Shown here piece after piece: positions 1 through 4,984 of a stretch of 6,065 nucleotides of DNA. Origin of the DNA: Nitriliruptorales bacterium (GTDB lineage: Bacteria; Actinomycetota; Nitriliruptoria; Euzebyales; Egibacteraceae); assembly GCA_007119305.1 (NCBI GenBank), contig SKPY01000186.1, positions 1 through 6,065 of the forward strand. The letters run 5' to 3'. Below the pieces are notes generated by a model. It saw only the letters and a program-made list of their open reading frames with translations, was not told the DNA's origin and did no database searches. How positions within the stretch are numbered: the first letter of the stretch is position 1; every line of letters begins with the position of its first letter. The translations under genes were made by a program, and so were the position numbers.

Positions 1-1079
1 CGGCGGCGCCGCCTGCCGCCCCGCCGCGGGCCCGGCTGGGCCCGGGCGCGGCGTTCCGCTGCGAGCTCGGCGTTGAACTCGCCCCCGACGAGCACCGCGA
101 GCCCTGACAGGAAGGTCCACAGCACCGCGGCGACCACCGCGCCGACCGCGGCGAGCAGCGCTGCGGCCTCCTCGCCCGCGCCGAAGCGGGCTGTGGGGTC
201 CCCAACAGTGCTCAGGTACGCCCGGAACCCCGCGGACACGAGCAGCCACAAGACGACCCCGACGATCGCGCCGGGGATGGAGTCCCGCCAGCGATTGTCG
301 ACGTTGGGACCGAAGCGGTAGATGGCCGCGAACCCGGCGGTGAGCAGGACGAAGACGACCGGCCAGCGACCGATGCTCCAGGCGATGGCGAACGCCTCCC
401 CGAGCCCGAGGTTGTCAGCGAGCTCCTGTCCGCTGCCCAGCAGGGGCCCCACCACCACGAGGACGAGCACGACCGGCACGACCAGGACCGCGCCGATCGC
501 GAACAGCATCGCGAGCGCGCGCTGCTCGAGGAGGGTACGTCGTTCTTCCACGTTGTACGCGGTGTCGAGCGCGCGGATCGTGGCGGTGAAGACACGGCTT
601 GCGAGCCACAGCGCGATCAGGATGCTCGAGAACGCCACGCCGCCACGCTGCTGCTCGAGCAACCCCTCCACGAGCGGGTGCATGACCTCCTCGGTGGCCT
701 GCGGGCTGAACACCGTCCCGAGCGCCCTGAGCACCGCGTCGCGTCCGTCGGCGACGGGCTGGGGGCCGAGCACGAGCTCCAACCAGCCGAGCCCGGCCCC
801 CACCGCCACGACTGCGGGCACGAGCGACAGCAGGGCGAAGAAGGACATCTCCGCAGCGAGGCCGGTGATCCGGTCCTGGGCGCTGGCGCGGACGGTCCGC
901 ACGACGAGCGTCCACGGGTTGGTGCCGCCGACCCGCGCGGCCCTGCCGTCCGCCCACTGCTCTGCCCGGCGGGCGATCTCATCGGTGGTGTTCGTCCGGG
1001 TGCTCTGCTCCCGGGGGCCCGTGCCCGCACCGCCAGACGTCTCGGGCGCTCCGGACACCTGGCGGCGGGAGCGGGCCAC
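1..1079 (-). CDS. YihY/BrkB-family integral membrane protein (3' end cut by window edge)
   Basis: An open frame runs from a GTG at 1079-1077 to the left edge without a stop, giving 359 residues. The family consists of inner-membrane proteins (YihY, formerly called BrkB or 'ribonuclease BN') whose biochemical role is unsettled. Family hallmarks visible are an 'AAEMSFFALLSLVPAV' first helix (about 75-98), 'YRFGPNV' followed by 'WRDSIPGA' (254-271), and 'LSGLAVLVGGEFNAEL' (324-339). About six hydrophobic helices lie near 76-98, 147-168, 188-212, 236-256, 268-286 and 306-332. The first 75 residues are polar and cytoplasm-like. After the last helix comes an Arg-rich tail (342-359), so the stop is probably close beyond the edge. 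A short acidic insert (about 298-306, with GAGEE) precedes the last helix. The GTG shares one base with the TAG of the preceding small gene, and GGGGAG lies 10 bases upstream. The family call is firm; the start is likely but other GTGs exist (for example residue 8). Confidence 0.92.
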   Translation of the reverse strand, partial: MARSRRQVSGAPETSGGAGTGPREQSTRTNTTDEIARRAEQWADGRAARVGGTNPWTLVVRTVRASAQDRITGLAAEMSFFALLSLVPAVVAVGAGLGWLELVLGPQPVADGRDAVLRALGTVFSPQATEEVMHPLVEGLLEQQRGGVAFSSILIALWLASRVFTATIRALDTAYNVEERRTLLEQRALAMLFAIGAVLVVPVVLVLVVVGPLLGSGQELADNLGLGEAFAIAWSIGRWPVVFVLLTAGFAAIYRFGPNVDNRWRDSIPGAIVGVVLWLLVSAGFRAYLSTVGDPTARFGAGEEAAALLAAVGAVVAAVLWTFLSGLAVLVGGEFNAELAAERRARAQPGPRRGGRRRR

Positions 1080-1213
1080 TAGTCCGCTGCTCCCCGCCCC
1101 AGGGTGGGGTCGGCGATCAGCGTGTCGACCCACGGGAAGACCACCGTGAACAGGAGCACCACCACGCCGATGGCGACGACGACGAGCAGGCCGACTCTCA
1201 CAGGCCGGCTCAT
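1079..1213 (-). CDS. 44-residue single-helix membrane protein, coupled between sortase and YihY genes
   Basis: This short frame encodes 44 residues: a basic start (MSRPVR), one long hydrophobic helix (about 7-27, rich in Val, Leu and Ile), then 'FPWVDTLIADPTLGRGAAD'. I do not recognise a family. Three things argue that it is real. Its ATG overlaps the sortase stop in ATGA (1213-1210). Its TAG overlaps the next gene's GTG by one base. A GGAG lies 8 bases before the ATG (1225-1222). The basic residues before the helix suggest the N-terminus is inside and the short acidic tail outside (inference). The context suggests a partner of the sortase or of the YihY protein, or simply a coupling peptide that carries ribosomes into the YihY gene. 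It could also be a small lineage-specific protein with no link to either. Confidence 0.8.
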   Translation of the reverse strand: MSRPVRVGLLVVVAIGVVVLLFTVVFPWVDTLIADPTLGRGAAD

Positions 1214-2019
1214 GGGACCAGCTCCGCGAAGACGATCAGGCGCTGGCGGGCGGAGAAGCGCGGGTGGCAGGTGGTGAGCGTGAGCAGGGCGGCGTCGCGT
1301 TCGAGGGGGTCGGGTGCGAGGACCCAGTTGTCGCCGGGGGTGACGATGCGCTGCTCGAGCACACGGTAGACGTGGCGCTGCCCCGACCAGTCGGTGACGT
1401 GCACCTCGTCGTCGGGCTCGAGCTCGTCGAGGTCAAAGAACGGCGCCCCGTACGTGGTGCGGTGCCCGGCCACGGCGAAGTTGCCGTCCGCGCCGGGCTC
1501 CGCGGAGTTCGGGTAGTGGCCGGGGCCGCGCTTGAGTTGCTCGCGTGACACACCCGAGATCACCAGGAGGGGGTCGTCGCGCACCGGGCGTTCGTCCGAG
1601 CCCGGGCGGACGAACTCGACCATGGCCACCGCCGCCCCGAGCTCGGGGGGCTCGCGGGTGGGCGCCGCATCGGCCTCGGGCACCAGCTCGGCGTCGTCCG
1701 CCTCTGGTGAGGAGTGGTCCTCGAGCGGCTCCTCGCCGTCTTCGGCGCCGGTCGCGCTCGGCTGCTGCGGTGCGTCTTGGGCGCCGGTCGCGCTCGGCTG
1801 CTGGGGTCCGGCGGCGATGAGCTCCTCGAACTCGACCAGCATCTCCGCCTGGGCCGCGTTCGTCTCGAGGTTCGTGAAGAACAGCGAGTACACCAGGTAG
1901 AGCAGCACCACGACGCCGGCGCCGATCAGGGTCCAGCCGACCGCTTGCAGCAGCCGGGCGCCCCGCGCGGGCCGCGGCGGCGTGGGCCGGGAGGTCGAGG
2001 TCGGGGCGGTGGTCGTCAT
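1210..2019 (-). CDS. Class E sortase (transpeptidase)
   Basis: Sortases cleave a C-terminal sorting signal (LAxTG for characterised class E enzymes) through a catalytic Cys and join the protein to the peptidoglycan precursor outside the membrane. The 269-residue product has a Pro/Thr-rich N-tail (1-20), one signal-anchor helix (about 22-48), an acidic Pro/Gln/Glu-rich linker (about 52-128), then the sortase barrel. The catalytic triad is visible: His186 in 'VAGHRTTYGAPF', Cys251 in 'TLTTCHP' and Arg260 in 'RQRLIV'. The His-Cys spacing of 65 is normal for the fold. 'GVSREQLKRGPGHYP' (156-170) is a class E signature. The usual 'IPxIGV' strand near the start of the domain is weak, replaced by 'AMVEFVRPGSDERP'. 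The linker holds a duplicated 12-residue unit (see the repeat at 1737-1803). The ATG overlaps the DUF881 stop in ATGA, with a GGAG 11 bases upstream (2034-2031). No LAxTG substrate gene is in the window. Confidence 0.96.
   Translation of the reverse strand: MTTTAPTSTSRPTPPRPARGARLLQAVGWTLIGAGVVVLLYLVYSLFFTNLETNAAQAEMLVEFEELIAAGPQQPSATGAQDAPQQPSATGAEDGEEPLEDHSSPEADDAELVPEADAAPTREPPELGAAVAMVEFVRPGSDERPVRDDPLLVISGVSREQLKRGPGHYPNSAEPGADGNFAVAGHRTTYGAPFFDLDELEPDDEVHVTDWSGQRHVYRVLEQRIVTPGDNWVLAPDPLERDAALLTLTTCHPRFSARQRLIVFAELVP
1737..1803. repeat. Two-copy tandem repeat in the sortase linker, 36 bp period
   Basis: Positions 1737-1767 and 1773-1803 are 31-base copies that differ at one base (1743 against 1779), offset by 36 bases, so the reading frame is kept. 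On the protein they encode two 12-residue units of the type PQQPSATGAxDx (sortase residues 73-84 and 84-96, approximately). The near-identity at DNA level points to recent duplication by slippage. The repeat lies in the flexible linker between membrane anchor and catalytic domain, where length can vary without harm. Confidence 0.9.
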
Positions 2020-2810
2020 CCGCGCGCAGGCTCCGACGGCGTGGCGACCTGTGTGGCCAGGCTGCCCTCGTAGGCCGGCAGGGTGAGGGCCTCGTCCGCG
2101 CGCTCCACGTCGAAGCCGAGCTTGTAGTCGCGCACGGCCCGGGCGAACCGCTGGACGGCCTCGTCGCGCTGCAACCCTGCGACGAGCTCCGCGTCGTCGC
2201 CGATGGCGACGATCTCATACGGGGGCGAGTAGGTGTTGCCGTGCAGAAGCAGCACGTTGCCGACGCAGCGGATCGCGGTCGTGGCGACGATCCGGTGGCC
2301 GTTCACAGCGACTGCTTCGGCGCCGCTGGCCCACAGCGCGTTGATCACCGCCTGAAGGTCCTCTTCGTGGATCACGTAGTCGTTCGGGTCCCCGTCGGCC
2401 GGGACGGACATCGACGCGTCGCGCAGGATCACGCTGATGCCCGGGCCCCGCACCGGGGTGAGCCCGGCGGGCACGGCCAGCTCCTCCAGCTGCTCGCGCA
2501 TGGCCGCGGTCTCCGCCGTCTCGGCGGTGATGTCATCCTCGAGGGCTGCGAGGTCGGCGGCGAGCTCCTCGACCTGCCTCTGGAGGGCAGCCGCCCTGGC
2601 CTCCTCCGCCTGGATGAGCTCCACGAGCTCGACGCGCTGCCCGATGCGGGCGTCCGCCGGCGGCGGCGACTGCGCGGAGGTGGTCAGCAGCACCGCGAGC
2701 AGGACGAGGGACCCGGCGAAGGCGAGCGTCGTGCCGATGCCCACCGGACGCGCGCCGGAGGAATCCCCGCGCTCCGCCCCGCGCTCCGCCGCACCGCTTG
2801 CTTCGGCCAC
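2016..2810 (-). CDS. DUF881 family membrane protein with coiled coil
   Basis: DUF881 proteins are found next to crgA and class E sortase genes in many actinobacteria; their role is not firmly known and is presumed to be in the envelope or cell division. From a GTG at 2810 the product is 264 residues. It has a polar N-terminus (1-24), one membrane helix (about 26-45), a Glu/Ala/Leu-rich coiled coil (about 58-113), and the DUF881 domain (about 118-245). Signature segments include 'GPGISVILRD' (122-131), 'HEEDLQAVINALWASGAEA' (148-166), 'VNGHRI' (169-174), 'IRCVGNVLLLHG' (180-191) and 'SPPYEIVAIG' (195-204). The GTG was chosen because a GGAG sits 6 bases upstream. An in-frame ATG at 2861 would add 17 residues but has no ribosome binding site and overlaps likely promoter sequence. 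The stop overlaps the sortase ATG (ATGA), so the two genes are translationally coupled. Confidence 0.93.
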   Translation of the reverse strand: MAEASGAAERGAERGDSSGARPVGIGTTLAFAGSLVLLAVLLTTSAQSPPPADARIGQRVELVELIQAEEARAAALQRQVEELAADLAALEDDITAETAETAAMREQLEELAVPAGLTPVRGPGISVILRDASMSVPADGDPNDYVIHEEDLQAVINALWASGAEAVAVNGHRIVATTAIRCVGNVLLLHGNTYSPPYEIVAIGDDAELVAGLQRDEAVQRFARAVRDYKLGFDVERADEALTLPAYEGSLATQVATPSEPARG

Positions 2811-2820
2811 TGCACGCTCC
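2811..2820 (-). promoter_or_regulatory. Ribosome binding site deciding the DUF881 start
   Basis: GGAG (2820-2817 on the minus strand) lies 6 bases before the GTG at 2810. The upstream in-frame ATG at 2861 has no comparable purine-rich site, so the shorter protein is preferred. Confidence 0.65.
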
Positions 2821-2851
2821 GTGCTCGCAGGGAGTCGAAACTGAACCCGAC

Positions 2852-2861
2852 ACGGTACCAT
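2852..2861. promoter_or_regulatory. Overlapping divergent -10-like boxes around GGTACC
   Basis: The self-complementary GGTACC at 2854-2859 gives TACCAT on the plus strand (2856-2861) and TACCGT on the minus strand (2857-2852). Both fit the actinobacterial TANNNT -10 pattern. They would start crgA with a leader of about 70 bases and DUF881 with one of about 35. A relatively AT-rich patch (2836-2847) adjoins. No convincing -35 element was found on either strand, so this is a weak call resting on position and motif. Confidence 0.3.
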
Positions 2862-2939
2862 CGTGGCATCGGACAGCCGCCGCGGCTGCGGTCGGCGTCC
2901 CTCCCAGTATCGCAACCGCACATCAGCGAGGTGTCGCGC

Positions 2940-3164
2940 GTGCCGAAGTCCCGCTCCAAGCGCTCGAACTACCGGCCCCCGAAGCCCGCGAAGCCGAAGC
3001 CGAGCCCGAAGTGGGTGCCGGTCGCGGGCGTCGGCCTCATCCTGGCCGGCGTCCTGCTCGTCATCGGCGCCTACGTCTTCTCGCCGCCGTACGCGAACGT
3101 CGGCATCATCGTGGGCTTCGTGCTCATGGCGGGGGGCCTCGTCGCCCTCAGCCAGTGGCGGTAG
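2940..3164 (+). CDS. crgA: Cell division protein CrgA
   Basis: CrgA is a small actinobacterial divisome membrane protein. In mycobacteria it interacts with FtsZ, FtsI and FtsQ and helps assemble the septal peptidoglycan machinery; in Streptomyces it affects sporulation septation. The 74-residue product starts PKSRSKRSNYRPP, a basic Pro/Lys-rich tail (1-24). Two membrane helices follow (about 25-46 and 52-70), joined by a very short loop ('SPPYANVG'), and the protein ends 'LSQWR', like the family's RW[HR] end. It is somewhat shorter than the 93-residue mycobacterial protein. The GTG at 2940 has GAGG 8 bases upstream (2928-2931); an in-frame GTG at 2931 would add three residues. The gene is divergent from the DUF881-sortase operon, the arrangement seen for crgA and its DUF881 neighbour in Mycobacterium tuberculosis. 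Confidence 0.92.
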   Translation: MPKSRSKRSNYRPPKPAKPKPSPKWVPVAGVGLILAGVLLVIGAYVFSPPYANVGIIVGFVLMAGGLVALSQWR

Positions 3165-3173
3165 TTCCACGAC

Positions 3174-3274
3174 TGTGGTTCTGCACACGTTCGTCCCCAG
3201 GTGGGGACAACCGCCCAGCAGCTGAAGCACTCTGCTGTGATTTCCCCACAGCACCGTCAACACCTGTGGGCAAA
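3174..3274. other. Cluster of DnaA-box-like 9-mers and inverted repeats
   Basis: This convergent gap carries TGGGGACAA (3202-3210; reverse TTGTCCCCA) and TGTGGGCAA (3265-3273; reverse TTGCCCACA), each one mismatch from the actinobacterial DnaA box TTGTCCACA. TTCCCCACA (3242-3250) has two mismatches. A bare TGTGG core is at 3174-3178. The second and third form a spaced dyad: 3241-3251 and 3264-3274 are inverted copies matching at 10 of 11 positions with a 12-base spacer. TGCTGTG (3233-3239) also pairs perfectly with CACAGCA (3247-3253). They may be DnaA sites, a dyad for another regulator, or only nested terminators between convergent genes. Confidence 0.35.
3193..3208 (+). terminator. Perfect short hairpin downstream of crgA
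   Basis: GTCCCC (3193-3198) and GGGGAC (3203-3208) form a 6-bp stem with an AGGT loop, 28 bases after the crgA stop. There is no T-run after it, so it is only a possible factor-assisted or GC-type terminator. The right arm plus AA also forms a DnaA-box-like 9-mer. Confidence 0.4.
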
Positions 3275-3275
3275 G

Positions 3276-3294
3276 CCTCGACGTTGAGTCGAGG
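3276..3294 (-). terminator. Hairpin just after the zinc-ribbon gene stop
   Basis: CCTCGAC (3276-3282) and GTCGAGG (3288-3294) form a perfect 7-bp stem with a 5-base loop, starting 7 bases beyond the stop of the minus-strand gene that ends at 3302. Read on the minus strand the stem is followed by CTTTG, a poor but present T-tract. It is the best intrinsic terminator candidate in the window. Confidence 0.5.
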
Positions 3295-3301
3295 GTGATC
3301 G

Positions 3302-3637
3302 TCAGTTCGACGGGGTGCGGGCGACCTCATGACGCTCGACCATGCGCTCGCCGCAGTGGCGGGGGGGCATGTCAGTCCCGCGGACGAGCAGGAGCACCTC
3401 CGCACCGCACCCCTCGCACCAGTAGGTGACGCGCTCGGCGCGGAGATCGATCGGCTCGGGATCGCCCTCAGGGATGTGCGCGCCGCCTGCCCGCAGCGAC
3501 AGGAACGTCGCCAGCCCGATGCGCGCGATGGCGAGCCCGACGAGCGGACCGAGCACGTAGGGGGCAGGCACGTCCGTGACCGCCACGACCACGACGGCGA
3601 CGACCACCAGCCCGGCGACGACGGACCCACGCAACAT
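3302..3637 (-). CDS. Two-helix membrane protein with C-terminal zinc-ribbon-like motif
   Basis: The 111-residue product has two hydrophobic helices (about 5-21 and 27-48) and a short soluble C-terminal domain. In that domain 'YWCEGCGAEVLLLVRGTD' holds Cys74 and Cys77, and 'PPRHCGERM' holds His94 and Cys95. The spacing suggests a small zinc ribbon or zinc knuckle. Such CxxC...(H)CG modules occur in many uncharacterised actinobacterial proteins, and I assign no function. The second knuckle is HC rather than CxxC, so metal binding is plausible but unproven. The ATG at 3637 has no ribosome binding site; instead TACCAT sits exactly six bases before it, which suggests a leaderless transcript. The gene follows the thiolase on the same strand after a 46-base gap and may be transcribed independently of it. 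Confidence 0.85.
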   Translation of the reverse strand: MLRGSVVAGLVVVAVVVVAVTDVPAPYVLGPLVGLAIARIGLATFLSLRAGGAHIPEGDPEPIDLRAERVTYWCEGCGAEVLLLVRGTDMPPRHCGERMVERHEVARTPSN

Positions 3638-3643
3638 GCCGCA

Positions 3644-3649
3644 ATGGTA
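3644..3649 (-). promoter_or_regulatory. -10 box for a probable leaderless transcript of the zinc-ribbon gene
   Basis: TACCAT (minus strand, 3649-3644) fits TANNNT and ends six bases before the ATG at 3637. That spacing would place the transcription start at the A of the start codon. No Shine-Dalgarno sequence competes with this reading. The -35 region is unremarkable. Confidence 0.5.
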
Positions 3650-3683
3650 CGCCGCTGCGCCGCGCGCGCCGGGGGTGGCCTGG

Positions 3684-4874
3684 TCAGCCGAGGCGCTCGA
3701 TGATCGTCGCGTTCGCGAGCCCGCCGCCCTCGCACATGGCCTGGAGCCCGAAGCGCCCTCCGGTCTGCTCCAGGGCGTGCAGCATGGTGGTCATGAGGCG
3801 GGCGCCCGACGCGCCGAGGGGGTGGCCGAGCGCGATCGCGCCGCCGCGGGGGTTGACGGCCTCCCAGTCCGCGCCGAGCTCACGCTGCCAGGCGGCCACG
3901 ACCGTAGCGAAGGCCTCGTTGATCTCGAAGTGGTCGATGTCGGAGACGGCGAGGCCCGACCGCTCCAGCGCCCTGCGGGTCGCCGGGATGGGGCCAGTCA
4001 GCATCGTGACCGGGTCCGTGCCGGCCAGCGCGAAGGTGTGGAACCGCCAGCGGGGGGTCAGCCCGAGCTCGTCGGCGGCTGCCCGGCTCATCACGAGCAC
4101 CGCGGCTGCGCCGTCGGAGATCTGGGAGGCGTTGCCGGCGGTGACCACCCAGGGCAGCTCCCCGAACAGCGACTCGAACCCCGGGTCGGCGAACGCGGGC
4201 TTGAGACCGGCGAGCGCCTCGAGCGACGAGTCGGGACGGATGCCCTCGTCGGCGGCGAGCTCCTCGACGGTGCCGTCGTCGAGGGTGACCTTCACCGGCA
4301 GGATCTCGGCGGCGAACGCGCCGCTCGCAGCGGCCTCAGCCGCGCGCCGGTGTGAGGCGACCGCGATGGCGTCGACCTCCGCCCGGGTGAGCTCCCAGTC
4401 GCGGGCGATGAGCTCCGCGGAGATGCCCTGCGGCACGAGCTTGCCGTCGTAGCGGGCCAGCAGCCGGTCCCCGAAGGGGTTCTTGCCCGCCATGTTGGAC
4501 AGCATCGGCACGCGCGTCATGGACTCGACGCCGCAGGCGACCGCGATGTCGTAGGCCCCGGCGATCACCCCTTGCGCTGCGAAGTGCGCAGCCTGCTGGC
4601 TGGAGCCACACTGCCGGTCGATGGTCGTCGCAGGGACCGTCTCGGGCAGACCGGCGGCCAGCCAGGCGTTGCGCGCCACGTTCGCTGCCTGCTCACCGAC
4701 CTGGTCGACACAGCCGGCGATCACATCGTCGACACGCTCCGGGTCGACCCCTGCGCGTTCGACGAGCCCGTTCAACGTGTCCGCCAGCAGGTCCACGGGA
4801 TGCACACCAGCGAGCCGGCCGTCCCGTTTGCCGACCGGGGTGCGGACGGCATCGACGATCACAGCTTCGCGCAT
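3684..4874 (-). CDS. Thiolase, acetyl-CoA C-acyltransferase (steroid/fatty-acid type)
   Basis: Thiolases cleave 3-ketoacyl-CoA with CoA (or run the reverse condensation) in the cytoplasm. The product is 396 residues, the normal family length. All catalytic elements are present: nucleophile Cys89 in 'IDRQCGSSQQAAHF', 'NEAFA' (319-323), His351 in 'ALGHPLGASGAR', and Cys381 in 'MCEGGGLAN'. 'TAGNASQISDGAAAVLV' (245-261) is the usual thiolase core. The start 'VDAVRTPVGKRDGRLAGVHPVDLL' and the DRQCGSSQQ segment resemble actinobacterial FadA5-like thiolases involved in steroid or long-chain degradation, so a degradative role is favoured over biosynthetic acetoacetyl-CoA thiolase. Substrate cannot be decided from sequence. 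The ATG has GGAG 6 bases upstream (4884-4881). No other beta-oxidation gene is in the window. The gene is divergent from the methyltransferase and preceded by a palindrome that could be an operator. Confidence 0.96.
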   Translation of the reverse strand: MREAVIVDAVRTPVGKRDGRLAGVHPVDLLADTLNGLVERAGVDPERVDDVIAGCVDQVGEQAANVARNAWLAAGLPETVPATTIDRQCGSSQQAAHFAAQGVIAGAYDIAVACGVESMTRVPMLSNMAGKNPFGDRLLARYDGKLVPQGISAELIARDWELTRAEVDAIAVASHRRAAEAAASGAFAAEILPVKVTLDDGTVEELAADEGIRPDSSLEALAGLKPAFADPGFESLFGELPWVVTAGNASQISDGAAAVLVMSRAAADELGLTPRWRFHTFALAGTDPVTMLTGPIPATRRALERSGLAVSDIDHFEINEAFATVVAAWQRELGADWEAVNPRGGAIALGHPLGASGARLMTTMLHALEQTGGRFGLQAMCEGGGLANATIIERLG

Positions 4875-4883
4875 GGCTCACTC

Positions 4884-4893
4884 CTGACGTCAG
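4884..4893. promoter_or_regulatory. CTGACGTCAG palindrome, possible operator for the thiolase
   Basis: A perfect 10-base palindrome abuts the thiolase Shine-Dalgarno sequence and lies just downstream of a possible -10 box (TACCCT, 4912-4907 on the minus strand). A repressor bound there would block both early transcription and ribosome access. Thiolase genes in actinobacteria are often under TetR-type repressors, but this site is short and could be chance. Confidence 0.3.
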
Positions 4894-4906
4894 CGGCTCG
4901 CGCCCC

Positions 4907-4912
4907 AGGGTA
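4907..4912 (-). promoter_or_regulatory. Possible -10 box for the thiolase gene
   Basis: TACCCT on the minus strand fits TANNNT and would give a leader of about 26 bases carrying the palindrome and the GGAG site. No good -35 hexamer is visible; TTCCTG at 4936-4931 is 18 bases upstream and weak. Confidence 0.35.
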
Positions 4913-4972
4913 CGCGTCCACCCGTCGTCGCAGGAACTCGGTCCCGGGTGGCCGCGGGCAGCTGGCGGACCC

Positions 4973-4978
4973 TAGCCT
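4973..4978 (+). promoter_or_regulatory. -10 box for a probable leaderless transcript of the methyltransferase
   Basis: TAGCCT fits TANNNT and ends six bases before the ATG at 4985, the same geometry as the zinc-ribbon gene. The spacer GGCGGG could act as a poor ribosome binding site but lies too close to the ATG to be a normal one. Confidence 0.5.
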
Positions 4979-4984
4979 GGCGGG

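Noticed and set aside
212..1149. Several overlapping open frames on both strands across the YihY gene
   Set aside because: Their translations are Arg/Ser/Pro/Ala-rich with no motifs, as expected from GC-rich out-of-frame reading. The YihY frame alone gives membrane helices and family signatures.
2241..3164. Long plus-strand open frame of about 307 codons reaching through crgA
   Set aside because: Only its last 74 codons look like a protein (CrgA); the rest is antisense to the DUF881 gene, whose product has clear family motifs. The long frame is a GC-rich artefact.
2811..3263. Upstream extension of the DUF881 frame to an ATG at 3263
   Set aside because: It would run antisense across all of crgA and has low-complexity Arg/Asp/His composition unlike any domain. 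The GTG at 2810 with GGAG is a better start.
3165..3301. A full replication origin (oriC)
   Set aside because: Only about three imperfect boxes in 100 bases, no AT-rich unwinding element, and neither dnaA nor dnaN in the window. Kept only as a DnaA-box-like cluster.
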